Part shown: positions 15,250-23,039 of the stretch, piece by piece
Layout of the letters: each line of letters opens with the position of its first letter
Position numbering within the stretch: the stretch's first letter is position 1
Source of the DNA: a virus
DNA length: 28,868 bases
Reading direction: 5' to 3' (one strand)
Virus record (IMG/VR): IMGVR_UViG_3300032116_001009
Span: 1-28,868 of that record
Notes under the pieces: model-generated
Seen by the model: the letters and a program-made list of their open reading frames with translations, nothing else
Databases searched by the model: none
Told to the model about the DNA's origin: nothing
Position numbers and translations under genes: made by a program

Positions 15250-16811
15250 GCCTGCTCGAGGCGGAGCTTCTCTCCCCGGCGCTTGTCCTGCCCGCCACGG
15301 CGGAAGCGGCGCCGGCCGAACAGGATCTCCGCATCGCGACCTATGCCTACGCCTCGGACACTCTCGATGTGCCGCCCAGCACGATCTGGTATCCCCGCAT
15401 CGTCGGCGGCGTGACCATCGAGCAGGATGCGCTGACGGCGCTGGGCGCCGGTGGCGTGATCGCGCTGACCGTCGCCGAGTTGCCGCTCGCGGACCAGGAT
15501 GGCTGGGCGGATGACATGGCCCGGTACAGCACCGCCGATGGCCGCGAGGTCGAGCTGCGCGTCGCCGAGGTCACCGCCCCGCGCGCCTCCGATTTCGGCA
15601 CGCCGCTGCGCGATACCACGCGCGTCTGGCTTGGCCGCGCGCGCCGGCTGGGGCGCATCGGCGGGCGGCGGGCAAGCCTCGCCATGGATGACATCACGGC
15701 CCGGCTCTCGGCCACGCTGCAGCCCAGCCGCTACAGCGGCGCGGGCGGGCTGTTCGGGCCTGCGGCGCTGGCGGATCGCCCGAAGCCGATGGCGCTCGGG
15801 CCGCTGTTCAACGTGGCGCCGATCGATCTCGGGCTGGTCGATCTCGGCGACGGCGCGCTGCCGACCTACCAGACTCACTGGCGCGCGGTGGTGGCGCATG
15901 ACGCGGTGCGGATCCGCGGCGTGAACCAGGTGGCGGTCGGCGTGGCCCCGGGCGTCGGCCAGTTCCGCGATTGGCCAGGCCTCGGCATGTTTCAGATCGG
16001 CGCGACGCCGGACGGCCCGGTGACGGCGGATGTGCGCGGGGAGGCCGATGGCTACCCCGTCACCACGGCCGCGATTCTGTGGCGGCTGCTGACCGTCACC
16101 GGCCCGCAATTCGCCCCGGGCGAGCGGGACAGCGATAGCTGGTCCTATGCGGAAACCGCACTCGGCGGCAGCGTGGGCTTTTGGCAGGGCGCGGAGGATG
16201 TCTCCGCCCTCGCGGCGGCGGAGCGCCTTTTGGCGGGCTCCTGCGCGGTGCTGGCGGGGGATCGGGATGGGCGGCTGCGGCTGTTCGACCCCTTCCAGCC
16301 GGCCGAGGTGATCCAGTTCGACCTTCTGCCGGTCGATCTGGTCGCGGAGCCCGAGCCGCTGGCCTTGCCCGCCGCGCTCAGCCCGCCCGCGCGGGAGGTC
16401 CAGATCGCCTGGGGTGTGAACAACGCGCCGCTCGCGGAGATCGGCACCGCCGCCAATGCCGCCCTGCGGCTGCGGCTGGGCGATGCGACGCCGCCGGTCG
16501 GCGTGGCCTCCAGCGCGCTCATCACCGCGCGCGTGGCGCAGCAGCGCGTGCTGCGGCTGCCCGGGCTCTACGCCGACGCCGGCGGCGCGCAGGGCCGGGC
16601 GCAGACGCTGATCACGGCGATGGAGCAAGGGCTGCGCGCCTGGACGGTGACCACGGATCGTTACCTGCACCAGATCAATCTGGGCGACACCGGCCGCGTG
16701 ACCTACCCGATTGCCGGGCTGTCCGGCGGCTTCGTCGGCGTGGTGGTCGCGCTCCGCGAGGATATCGACCGCCGTCGCGTGAGCGTGACCCTTTTCGGAT
16801 CTGGGGGCTGA
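15246..16811 (+). CDS. Tail hub/baseplate-like structural protein
   Basis: 521 residues, in the tail-tip cluster. Its N-terminal motif LLSPALVLPATAEAA recurs in the 17613-18977 product. A family-like central part follows: GREVELRVAEVTAPRASDFG, RRASLAMDDITARLSATLQP, YSGAGGLFGPAALADRPKPM and LGPLFNVAPI. The C-terminal third ends TYPIAGLSGGFVGVVVALRE and a short beta tail, as in hub proteins that close with an OB-like domain. It lies between a fibre-like gene and two receptor-binding-like genes. I infer a central tail-tip role; no enzymatic motif is seen. Confidence 0.65.
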   Translation: MSLLEAELLSPALVLPATAEAAPAEQDLRIATYAYASDTLDVPPSTIWYPRIVGGVTIEQDALTALGAGGVIALTVAELPLADQDGWADDMARYSTADGREVELRVAEVTAPRASDFGTPLRDTTRVWLGRARRLGRIGGRRASLAMDDITARLSATLQPSRYSGAGGLFGPAALADRPKPMALGPLFNVAPIDLGLVDLGDGALPTYQTHWRAVVAHDAVRIRGVNQVAVGVAPGVGQFRDWPGLGMFQIGATPDGPVTADVRGEADGYPVTTAAILWRLLTVTGPQFAPGERDSDSWSYAETALGGSVGFWQGAEDVSALAAAERLLAGSCAVLAGDRDGRLRLFDPFQPAEVIQFDLLPVDLVAEPEPLALPAALSPPAREVQIAWGVNNAPLAEIGTAANAALRLRLGDATPPVGVASSALITARVAQQRVLRLPGLYADAGGAQGRAQTLITAMEQGLRAWTVTTDRYLHQINLGDTGRVTYPIAGLSGGFVGVVVALREDIDRRRVSVTLFGSGG

Positions 16812-16812
16812 G

Positions 16813-17613
16813 ATGGCGGGCGCGTTCGGATATCAGGACCACATGCGCAGCGGCGTGGCGGTGAGCGTGGTGCTGGGCGCGGTGGTGGATACGATGCCGG
16901 CGGAATACTTGTCGGATCCACAGCCCGGCATCCGCGCGCGCTTCCTGCCGGCCTCGGGCTCGCTCACGCTGCAATTCGACTTCGGCCGCACGGTGACGAT
17001 CGGGCTGGTGGCGCTGGTCAACACGACGCTCGACGGCGGCGAGACGGTGCGCGTGCAGCTGAATGACAGCGACCCAACCTTCGCGACCGGGACGATCAGC
17101 AACACGGCGCACGCCGCGGCCGGGGCGGCCGACACGCGCGGCGCGGTGATCTGCCTGCTGCCGGCCGCCATCGCCGCGCGCTACATGCGCGTGCTGATCA
17201 CCAACATCGCGGGCGCGGTGCTCGACATCGGCTCGCTTGCCGCCATGGCGACGCTGCGGATGGAGCGCGGCGAGGAATACGGGGGGCGTGAGGGCCGCAC
17301 CTATCTCGGCGCATCGGATGCCAACCCCTTCACGGGTGCCTCCTTCCGCGTCGCCGGCCTGGGCAATCCGCGCCAGGTGGAGTTCGCCCTGCCATCCATC
17401 CGCCAGCATGAGGCGCCGGCCTTCCAGGCGCTCTTCGCGACGCTCTCGGCCGCGGATGATGTGGTCTATGTGCCGGAGGTCACGCTCTCGCAGGCCGATC
17501 TCAATCGGCGGTCGATCTATGGCCCGATGGCGAGCCCGACGGCGCAGCTTGGCCTGACGCGGACCAACTTCGCCTTCAGCCGCTTCGCTTTCGTCCTGAC
17601 CGAGCGCATGTGA
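16813..17613 (+). CDS. Minor tail protein with discoidin-like beta domain
   Basis: 266 residues. About residues 35-150 resemble a beta-sandwich of the F5/8-type C (carbohydrate-binding) kind: SGSLTLQFDFGRTVTIGLVA, then VRVQLNDSDPTFATGTI and AARYMRVLITNIAGAVLDIG. A second beta part includes FRVAGLGNPRQVEFALPSI and ends DVVYVPEVTLSQADL. The gene begins one base after the previous stop and shares the A of its TGA with the next ATG. A role in tail-tip assembly or host-surface binding is inferred from fold-like pattern and context only. Confidence 0.6.
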   Translation: MAGAFGYQDHMRSGVAVSVVLGAVVDTMPAEYLSDPQPGIRARFLPASGSLTLQFDFGRTVTIGLVALVNTTLDGGETVRVQLNDSDPTFATGTISNTAHAAAGAADTRGAVICLLPAAIAARYMRVLITNIAGAVLDIGSLAAMATLRMERGEEYGGREGRTYLGASDANPFTGASFRVAGLGNPRQVEFALPSIRQHEAPAFQALFATLSAADDVVYVPEVTLSQADLNRRSIYGPMASPTAQLGLTRTNFAFSRFAFVLTERM

Positions 17614-18977
17614 TGCTGTTCGATCCCGCTTTGGTCACGCCGGAGCTTGTGCTGCCGGCCTCGGCCGAGCTTGGCGGCCCGCTGGTGCGGCGCGTGCTGG
17701 CGCGCGGGCCGGCGCCGCGCGCGGCAGTGGTGCTGGCCACGCTGCGCGTGCGCGCCACCGCCGCCAGCGCGCTCGCCCCGCCGCGTGCGCTGATTGCGCC
17801 GGACTCGCTCGGTGTAAACGTCGCAGTCACGCGCGCGCACACGCCCACGACCGCAACCACGGTGCAGCAGGACGCGGCGGGTGCATGGGTTGAGGTCGGG
17901 CAGAATTTGCCTCGCTGGTCATCGCCGCTGCGGCGGCTGCGCGTAGACCCAAGCCGGACGAATGGTGTCCGCAACCCGCGTGGCGAAGGGTTGGTCGCCG
18001 GCACCTCCGGCACCCTGCCCACGAATTGGAGCAGCAGCACCACGGCAAGCGGCATCACTCGCAGCGTGGTTGGTTACGAGACAATCAACGGTGTGTCTTG
18101 TGTCGTGCTGCGCTTCGCCGGCACGGCCAGCGCAACGGCAGCCTTGCCCGTGCTGCTTGAGCCAGCGGCCATCATCGCCGCGACGGTTGGGCAGGTCTTC
18201 GCCGTCTCGGCATTGGTAAGGGCGACGCATCTCGGCGCAACGCCCGGCGTCCGGCTTTTGGTGCGAGAGGTGCCGACCGGCACCGACTTTGCGCAGACAA
18301 TCGATGCGACAACAACCGCGCAGCGGTTCGGCGTGCTGCACACCGTGGCCGGGGCCAGCAACACCAGTATCCGCCCCGGCCTCTCGGTGGGTTTCGCGAA
18401 TGGCCAAGTGATCGACAGCACTATTGCCGTCGGCCTGTTCCAGTGTGAGCTGGGCGGCTACGCGACGTTGCCGATCCTGCCGGTGGCGGCCTCGCCAGCC
18501 GCCACGACGCGCGCGGCGGATGCGCCGATCTGGACTCCCTCGGCCATGCCTGCCCGCGGCGCCATCCTGCTGCGCGGCTCATTCGCGGCGCTGGCGGGCG
18601 CCTCTCCGCTCGGTTTACTGCAGGCCGACGATGGCACCGACAGCAACCGCATCGTTGCGCGCGTGGCGGCCGGCGGCGGGCAGCCCGAGTGTCTCGTTAT
18701 CGCCAGCGGCGTGACGCTCGCCACGTTGACGCCGGTCGGTGTGCTTGCGCCGGGGGCGCAGTGGCGCGCGCTGCTTGCCTGGAGCCCCGGCGCCATCCGC
18801 TTCGGCACCTCCTCGGGCGGCGTCGTCACCGCCCCTGTTCCGCGTCCGCCAGGGCTATCGCGCGCGCTGCTTGGCCATGCGAACGCCGCCGGCACGCTGC
18901 CGCTGGCCGGTGAGATCATTGGCGATCTTTACGATGACTACCCGAGCGAAGCCGAGGCTCTTTCCCTCCTCGCCTGA
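17613..18977 (+). CDS. Tail fibre-like protein with carbohydrate-binding-type modules
   Basis: 454 residues from ATG 17613 (TGATG overlap with the previous stop); an alternative GTG lies one codon earlier. The opening LVTPELVLPASAELG repeats the N-terminal motif of the 15246-16811 protein, suggesting a shared docking element. A marker segment, SRTNGVRNPRGEGLVAGTSG then LPTNWSS (about 115-140), is typical of phage fibre proteins carrying a carbohydrate-binding-like domain. The C-terminal 150 residues (ARGAILLRGSFAALAGASPL onward, with WRALLAWSPGAIRFG) look like a concanavalin/LamG-type sandwich. The middle is visibly less GC-biased than the head genes, suggesting modular exchange. Confidence 0.65.
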   Translation: MLFDPALVTPELVLPASAELGGPLVRRVLARGPAPRAAVVLATLRVRATAASALAPPRALIAPDSLGVNVAVTRAHTPTTATTVQQDAAGAWVEVGQNLPRWSSPLRRLRVDPSRTNGVRNPRGEGLVAGTSGTLPTNWSSSTTASGITRSVVGYETINGVSCVVLRFAGTASATAALPVLLEPAAIIAATVGQVFAVSALVRATHLGATPGVRLLVREVPTGTDFAQTIDATTTAQRFGVLHTVAGASNTSIRPGLSVGFANGQVIDSTIAVGLFQCELGGYATLPILPVAASPAATTRAADAPIWTPSAMPARGAILLRGSFAALAGASPLGLLQADDGTDSNRIVARVAAGGGQPECLVIASGVTLATLTPVGVLAPGAQWRALLAWSPGAIRFGTSSGGVVTAPVPRPPGLSRALLGHANAAGTLPLAGEIIGDLYDDYPSEAEALSLLA

Positions 18978-18992
18978 TTCCGGAGCAACAGC

Positions 18993-21434
18993 ATGGCAAT
19001 CGTCGCGACGCTGCGTTTCGGCGCGGTCTATGATGTGCGCGCGCCCCGCTACAATCTCGGGGACAGCGTGACGGTCTGGGCGGATTTCCGCGACGACATC
19101 AGTGGCGCGCTCTCGGCTGCATCTGGCGTCGCCTTCGCTGTCGTGCGCGGAGACGGCACCACGGCTGCCGCGCCGTCTGTCGTGACCGAGGCGGCGGGGA
19201 TCTACCGCGCCACCTTCACACCCAACATCCCTGGCGTGTGGCAGGTGTCTGCTTCCGGCACGGTGATCGGGCTTGTGTCCACGATGCGCGAGCTTGCGGT
19301 GGCGGATCAGAGCGTCTCGCCAACCCTGTTTCCGCTCGCCGCGCCTGCCGCGCCGCTGCCGCCGATCGTGTGGAATGCCGTCGCCTACACGCCGCCATCC
19401 GGCTATGCGCGGTTGCTCAATACCAAGCTCACCGAGGTCGAGGTGTCGCTGCTCGACTTCGCCGCGGCGGGCGAGACGGACATCGCGCTGTGGCTGCGGC
19501 GCGCGCGCGATGCCGGCGCCTTCGGCGGGCAGCGGATCATCAGGATGCCGGAAGGCAACTTCACGCACAGCAGCATTGATCCGCTGGGGGCCGGCTACGG
19601 CTTCAACCTGACGGGCTACAGCAACTTCTGGCTGCGCGGTGCAGGACGCGGCGTGACGGTCATCCAGCCCGTGGCCGGAACGGATATGAGCCTGTTCCGG
19701 CTGAGTACGCTGAGCAATGCGCGTTTTTCGGATTTCACCTATGACGGCGACCGGGCAAACCAGACCATCCCTGACCCCACCCGGCCCAACAAGCACGGCA
19801 TCGGTATCTCCGCGCTGACCAATGTGCAGTTCCAGCGCCTGGATATCCTCAACGCCCAGGCTTACGGCATCGGGTTTCAGACGGGCAACTTTATCGATCT
19901 GACCGTTGAGGATGTGCGGATCATCGGCGCCGGCACGGATGGCATGGACATCAAGAACCCCGGCGGCCTCAACCGCAACATTCGCATTGAGGGCTGCTAC
20001 TTCGAAGACTGCGGCCGGGCCTCGACCACCGTTGCGAAAGCATGGTGCGATGTGCGCGGCGCGGGCACCACGGTTAGCAACTGCGTCTCGCGCCTGACCA
20101 GCGCGGCCATCACCGCCGCAAATCATGCGCTGTTCCGTGTGCGGCCGGACGATTCCTCGCTGATCACCTATGAAAACGCGACGGTGTTGCCTGAAGAAGA
20201 GGCGACGGTCACGGGCGTGACCAGCGGGGCCACGGCAGTCATCAATGCGCGCTCCGGTTCCTCGACCCTGGCTGTGGGTGGTATCAGCCTGCGCGATGTC
20301 GTCGGCACATTCACGGCAACCGAGCGCATCAATTTCAGCAGCGGCGGCTTCGGCTTCGTGCGCTCCTACTCGCCGCCGTCTGCGAATGGTGGCGGCGGCG
20401 CGGTGCTGATCGGCTGCCAGGCGCAAGGCCCGACCGATGGCGTGTCCGGTGTCGGCTTCGTGGTGCTGGATGAGGATGTGTCGCTGATCGCCCCGCGCGC
20501 CGCCGATGTGCGGACGGGCATCAGCGTGCAGACCGGCGGCATTCGCTCCAGCGTGGTTGCGCCATTCATCGCGCGCGCGGAGATCGGCATCGACTACCGC
20601 GCGGGCGGCGGGCGCTGCTTCGGCGGCAGCTTCACCGACATCACCGATGCGTCCATCGATATAGTGAGCGCCAACGACATCACCATCGATGCGCCGGCCA
20701 TTGCGGACAGCACGCGCGGCGTTCGGCGCAATGCGACCAGCCTCCGCACGCGCCTCACCAACCCGCAATTCTCCGCCGTCACCACGCCGCTGATCAATTT
20801 CGACTACGGCGACCAGCCCAGCACGCTGCCGCGTGTGTCGGGGCGTTCCGGTTCGCTGTTCTCGATCCTTCCAACCCCGAGCTATGCCACCGCCGCCGCG
20901 CTGGTCGGTGGGGCAGGCGGCGCGGCAAACAGCACGATCTACTTCTGCCCGATCCCGATCTTCGACCGCACCTCGATCCTGCGGCTCGGCCTGGTGATCG
21001 GGACCAGCACCGCCGCGACTTTGGGCAAACTGGCCTTGTATCGCGACATCGCCGGATCGCCGGCGGGCGGCAGCGCCTCCAACCTGATCGCCGAATGCAG
21101 CGGCACGGTGGATTTCAGCGGCACCGCAAACACGCAGATCCGCGTGAGCTTTGCCTCTGCCATCATCCTCGAGCCAGGCCTCTACTGGGGCGCTGTCGTC
21201 TGCAATGGCGGCGCTCGGCCTTACACGGTGCCTGTGACTGGCGCGATGGGCGAGTGGGCGCGCTTCGTCGGCATCAACAACGGCGCATCGATGTTTGCCG
21301 GGACAGGCGGGCAATGCCGCGTCAGTTCGACCTCGCTGGTCGATTACAACGCGGCCTTCCCCGCCATCGGCCCCGCTGTGGATTTCGCCACGACGACGCC
21401 GGGGTCGCCGTGGATCGGCGCATGGGAGGGTTGA
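18993..21434 (+). CDS. Tailspike protein with parallel beta-helix
   Basis: 813 residues, the last structural gene. An Ig-like N-terminal domain (about 1-110; GIYRATFTPNIPGVWQVSAS) precedes a linker and a pectate-lyase-like beta-helix from about residue 150. Short repeated turns are visible there (NFWLRGAGRGVTVIQPVAG, then RLSTLSNARFSDFTYDGDRA and RNIRIEGCYFEDCGRASTT), continuing to about residue 600. A C-terminal beta domain follows (FDRTSILRLGLVIGTSTAA; ILEPGLYWGAVVCNGG). Such spikes bind and often cut capsule, O-antigen or other surface glycans. Catalytic residues cannot be assigned from sequence alone. It probably sets host range. Confidence 0.8.
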   Translation: MAIVATLRFGAVYDVRAPRYNLGDSVTVWADFRDDISGALSAASGVAFAVVRGDGTTAAAPSVVTEAAGIYRATFTPNIPGVWQVSASGTVIGLVSTMRELAVADQSVSPTLFPLAAPAAPLPPIVWNAVAYTPPSGYARLLNTKLTEVEVSLLDFAAAGETDIALWLRRARDAGAFGGQRIIRMPEGNFTHSSIDPLGAGYGFNLTGYSNFWLRGAGRGVTVIQPVAGTDMSLFRLSTLSNARFSDFTYDGDRANQTIPDPTRPNKHGIGISALTNVQFQRLDILNAQAYGIGFQTGNFIDLTVEDVRIIGAGTDGMDIKNPGGLNRNIRIEGCYFEDCGRASTTVAKAWCDVRGAGTTVSNCVSRLTSAAITAANHALFRVRPDDSSLITYENATVLPEEEATVTGVTSGATAVINARSGSSTLAVGGISLRDVVGTFTATERINFSSGGFGFVRSYSPPSANGGGGAVLIGCQAQGPTDGVSGVGFVVLDEDVSLIAPRAADVRTGISVQTGGIRSSVVAPFIARAEIGIDYRAGGGRCFGGSFTDITDASIDIVSANDITIDAPAIADSTRGVRRNATSLRTRLTNPQFSAVTTPLINFDYGDQPSTLPRVSGRSGSLFSILPTPSYATAAALVGGAGGAANSTIYFCPIPIFDRTSILRLGLVIGTSTAATLGKLALYRDIAGSPAGGSASNLIAECSGTVDFSGTANTQIRVSFASAIILEPGLYWGAVVCNGGARPYTVPVTGAMGEWARFVGINNGASMFAGTGGQCRVSSTSLVDYNAAFPAIGPAVDFATTTPGSPWIGAWEG

Positions 21435-21436
21435 GC

Positions 21437-21739
21437 GTGAGCGACGATCTGGGCGAGGCCGCGCGCATGGCGGCGATTGCGGGCGGCATGGGCGGCGCCG
21501 CCCGGGTGCTGGTGGCGATGCAGGGCGGCGGCCGGCGTCTGCCGCTGCTCGCGCTCGATTTCGGCCTGGGCGGCATGCTCGGGATTGTCGCGGCCGGCAT
21601 GGCCGTGTGGTGGGATCCCTCGCTGCGGGAGATGGGCTACCCGGTGCTGATCGTCGCCGCCGCGGCCGGCGCTGCCGGGGCCATCGGCACGCGCATCCTC
21701 GACCTGTTGGTTGAGGCGATCCGCCGCCGATTGGCCTGA
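21437..21739 (+). CDS. Putative holin / small phage membrane protein
   Basis: 100 residues from GTG 21437, two bases after the tailspike stop; the longer upstream frame is a shadow of the spike gene. Two strongly hydrophobic segments are visible: LPLLALDFGLGGMLGIVAAG (about 35-54, running on to AVWW) and LIVAAAAGAAGAIGTRILDL (about 72-91). A short acidic N-terminus (SDDLGEAARMA) precedes them and a basic C-terminus (EAIRRRLA) follows, a typical holin charge pattern. The endolysin gene lies two genes downstream. The holin call rests on size, topology and context. Confidence 0.6.
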   Translation: MSDDLGEAARMAAIAGGMGGAARVLVAMQGGGRRLPLLALDFGLGGMLGIVAAGMAVWWDPSLREMGYPVLIVAAAAGAAGAIGTRILDLLVEAIRRRLA

Positions 21740-21779
21740 GACCCTCGCGGCGCGCATCCCCAAACCGCGCAGCGAGGTA

Positions 21780-21807
21780 GGCGGGCGCCGGCCAGGCCGC
21801 GCCCGCC
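21780..21807 (+). promoter_or_regulatory. Intergenic RNA hairpin before the second lysis-region gene
   Basis: GGCGGGCGC (21780-21788) pairs exactly with GCGCCCGCC (21799-21807) around a 10-base loop. It lies in the 120-base gap 21740-21859, in which I see no gene. No T run follows. It could shield or separate the downstream lysis messages. Confidence 0.4.
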
Positions 21808-21859
21808 GCCGAATCCCGCGCCGCCCGGCATGGCGGCCTCATCACGACAGGAGACGACG

Positions 21860-22204
21860 ATGGACGAGGTGTGGAGCGCGCTTGGCGTGCTGCTGGCCAC
21901 GCTGCTGGCGGAACTCGCCCGGCGGGGCCTCGCGGTGCTGCGCAAGGCGGAGGATCGCCAGACCGTGGTCGGCGCCGCCGCCCGTGCCGCCGGCCAGGCC
22001 GTGGTGGCGCTGCGTGAGAACCCGGCCGCGGCTGCCGCAACTGATGCGCTGGTGCGGCAGGGTGCCGCCTATGTGACCGCCGCCGCCCCGGCCGCGCTGG
22101 GCCGCCTGGGTGTGCCGGCTGCGGTGGTCGAGGGCATGGTGCGCGGCGAGCTGGGGCGCCTGCTGGCGCAGCCCATGGTGCCGCCGGTGGAGCCGCGGCG
22201 GTGA
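21860..22204 (+). CDS. Small protein of the lysis region, possible LLH-type holin or accessory
   Basis: 114 residues from ATG 21860, preceded by AGGAGA (21848-21853); this ribosome-binding site decides the start over an upstream in-frame ATG at 21830. A short N-terminal hydrophobic helix (VWSALGVLLATLLAELA) is followed by basic and alanine-rich helices (RTVVGAAARAAGQAVVAL-like region, then AAYVTAAAPAALGRLGVPAA). One N-terminal membrane helix plus a helical tail is the architecture of LLH-family holins. It overlaps the endolysin start by 4 bases (GTGA). It could equally be an accessory or anti-holin to the 21437 product. Confidence 0.5.
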   Translation: MDEVWSALGVLLATLLAELARRGLAVLRKAEDRQTVVGAAARAAGQAVVALRENPAAAAATDALVRQGAAYVTAAAPAALGRLGVPAAVVEGMVRGELGRLLAQPMVPPVEPRR

Positions 22205-22788
22205 GCCCGTGGCGCCGCCTGTTCGGCTGGCTTGGTGCGGGGCGGCCCGAGGCGCCGGCAGCGCCGCCCGTGATCGCGGCTGGCGTCCCCGTCTTGACCG
22301 TGGGGGAGGCGCCGCAAGCGCCTCCTTCACCGCCCGCTGTCTCCGACCATATGGCGATGGCCGCTGACCTGGTGGCCGAGTTCGAGGGGTTCCGGTCAAC
22401 CTCTTATCTCTGTCCGGCGAAGGTCTGGACCATCGGTTACGGCACCACACGATGGGGTGACGGGCGCCCGGTCTCGTCGGGGGAGGGGCCGATCGACCAG
22501 GTTGCCGCGCGCCGGCTGTTGGCGAATGACCTGCGCCACGCGGATCAGGCGGTCGCCGATCTGGTCACCGTGCCGCTGTCCCCTGGCCAGCGGGCCGCGC
22601 TGATCAGCCTGATCTACAACATCGGCCGAGGCGCGTTCGCGCGCTCTACGTTGCTGATGCACCTCAACGCGGGCCGCCTGGACGCTGCCGCCGGGGAGTT
22701 CCTGCGCTGGAACAAAGCGGGCGGCGTTGTCCTCGGCGGCTTGGTGCGGCGCCGCTCGGCTGAGGCGGCGCTGTTCGCCAAGGGCTGA
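22201..22788 (+). CDS. Endolysin, GH24 lysozyme family
   Basis: Muramidase that cuts peptidoglycan glycan strands at lysis; 195 residues, starting at GTG 22201. After a Pro/Ala-rich, apparently unstructured N-terminal 50 residues comes the lysozyme domain, with catalytic pattern E62 (AEFEGFR), C71 (SYLCPAK) and T77 (WTIGYGTT). The spacing E-8-C-5-T replaces the aspartate of T4 lysozyme by cysteine, as in P21-like endolysins. The conserved LSPGQRAALISLIYNIGRGA and FLRWNKAGG follow. No secretion signal or SAR helix is evident, so export would need the holin(s) upstream. It ends the late operon, followed by an intrinsic terminator. No spanin gene was recognised. Confidence 0.93.
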   Translation: MSPWRRLFGWLGAGRPEAPAAPPVIAAGVPVLTVGEAPQAPPSPPAVSDHMAMAADLVAEFEGFRSTSYLCPAKVWTIGYGTTRWGDGRPVSSGEGPIDQVAARRLLANDLRHADQAVADLVTVPLSPGQRAALISLIYNIGRGAFARSTLLMHLNAGRLDAAAGEFLRWNKAGGVVLGGLVRRRSAEAALFAKG

Positions 22789-22815
22789 GCCCGCAAGGAT
22801 TCCTTGCGCACTTCC

Positions 22816-22848
22816 AAGCCCCGCCAGCGCGAGCCGGCGGGGCTTTTT
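22816..22848 (+). terminator. Rho-independent terminator of the late operon
   Basis: AAGCCCCGCC (22816-22825) and GGCGGGGCTT (22836-22845) form a perfect 10-pair stem with a 10-base loop, running into TTTTT (22844-22848). It lies 28 bases after the endolysin stop. This is the best intrinsic terminator in the window and marks the end of rightward late transcription. Confidence 0.9.
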
Positions 22849-22869
22849 GCGTTCTGGCACCGGATCGAA

Positions 22870-22880
22870 GGTTAGCAACC
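22870..22880 (-). repeat. GGTTAGC element, copy 1 (arm-type/operator-like)
   Basis: GGTTAGCAACC. Its GGTTAGC is the exact reverse complement of the GCTAACC at 22985-22991 and 23603-23609. Including flanks, AAGGTTAGCAA matches the reverse complement of TCGCTAACCTA at 9 of 11 positions. Candidate integrase arm site or repressor operator. Confidence 0.5.
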
Positions 22881-22919
22881 CGGCCTGATCTTCGATGATT
22901 CTGCCGTAGTGTCGAATTC

Positions 22920-22979
22920 GCGCACCACCCGGCCTATGGCATTGGCGCGCATAGGAAACCGCGTTCCCTCCGGGTGCGC
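22920..22979. repeat. Nested inverted repeats, candidate recombination core
   Basis: Outer arms GCGCAC (22920-22925) and CCGG (22929-22932) pair with CCGG (22970-22973) and GTGCGC (22974-22979), leaving a 3-base bulge. Directly inside, CCTATG (22933-22938) and CATAGG (22950-22955) form a second dyad with an 11-base centre. A 23-base dyad of this kind has the size of a tyrosine-recombinase core site. Whether it is the core is inferred. Confidence 0.4.
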
Positions 22980-22982
22980 CAG

Positions 22983-22993
22983 TCGCTAACCTA
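22983..22993 (+). repeat. TCGCTAACCTA direct repeat, copy 2
   Basis: Eleven bases identical to 23601-23611, 618 bases away on the other side of the GIY-YIG gene. Both copies continue into a GCG-containing tail (AAGCG here, GCGC there). Possible integrase arm site, operator, or mark of insertion of the nuclease gene. Confidence 0.6.
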
Positions 22994-23028
22994 AGCGGCA
23001 TTTTCGCCTTGTTTTGCAATCGCTTAGG
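22990..23028 (-). repeat. Inverted repeat downstream of the GIY-YIG gene
   Basis: CCTAAGCG (22990-22997) and CGCTTAGG (23021-23028) are exact reverse complements around 23 bases containing two TTTT tracts. It lies 12 bases past the leftward stop at 23040. It could end leftward transcription weakly, though no U-run follows it in that direction, or be part of attP. Confidence 0.4.
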
Positions 23029-23039
23029 GCGCCGGAAAT

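Larger units (their letters stand above)
22849..23039. other. Gene-free convergent region, candidate attP
   Basis: 191 bases without an ORF I can support, less GC-rich than the flanks. It contains GGTTAGC (22870-22876), nested inverted repeats (22920-22979), TCGCTAACCTA (22983-22993) and an 8-base dyad (22990-23028). In lambda-type phages attP lies next to the 3' end of int, which is the location here apart from the intervening GIY-YIG gene. attP is an inference; no integrated junction is available for comparison. Confidence 0.45.

Noticed and set aside
18855-22040. 1061-codon minus-strand open frame opposite spike and lysis genes
   Set aside because: It crosses several well-supported plus-strand genes and their gaps and has shadow composition.
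22849-23039. Small RNA or tRNA gene in the convergent region
   Set aside because: No cloverleaf or TPsiC-like box could be found; the dyads fit recombination or regulatory sites better.
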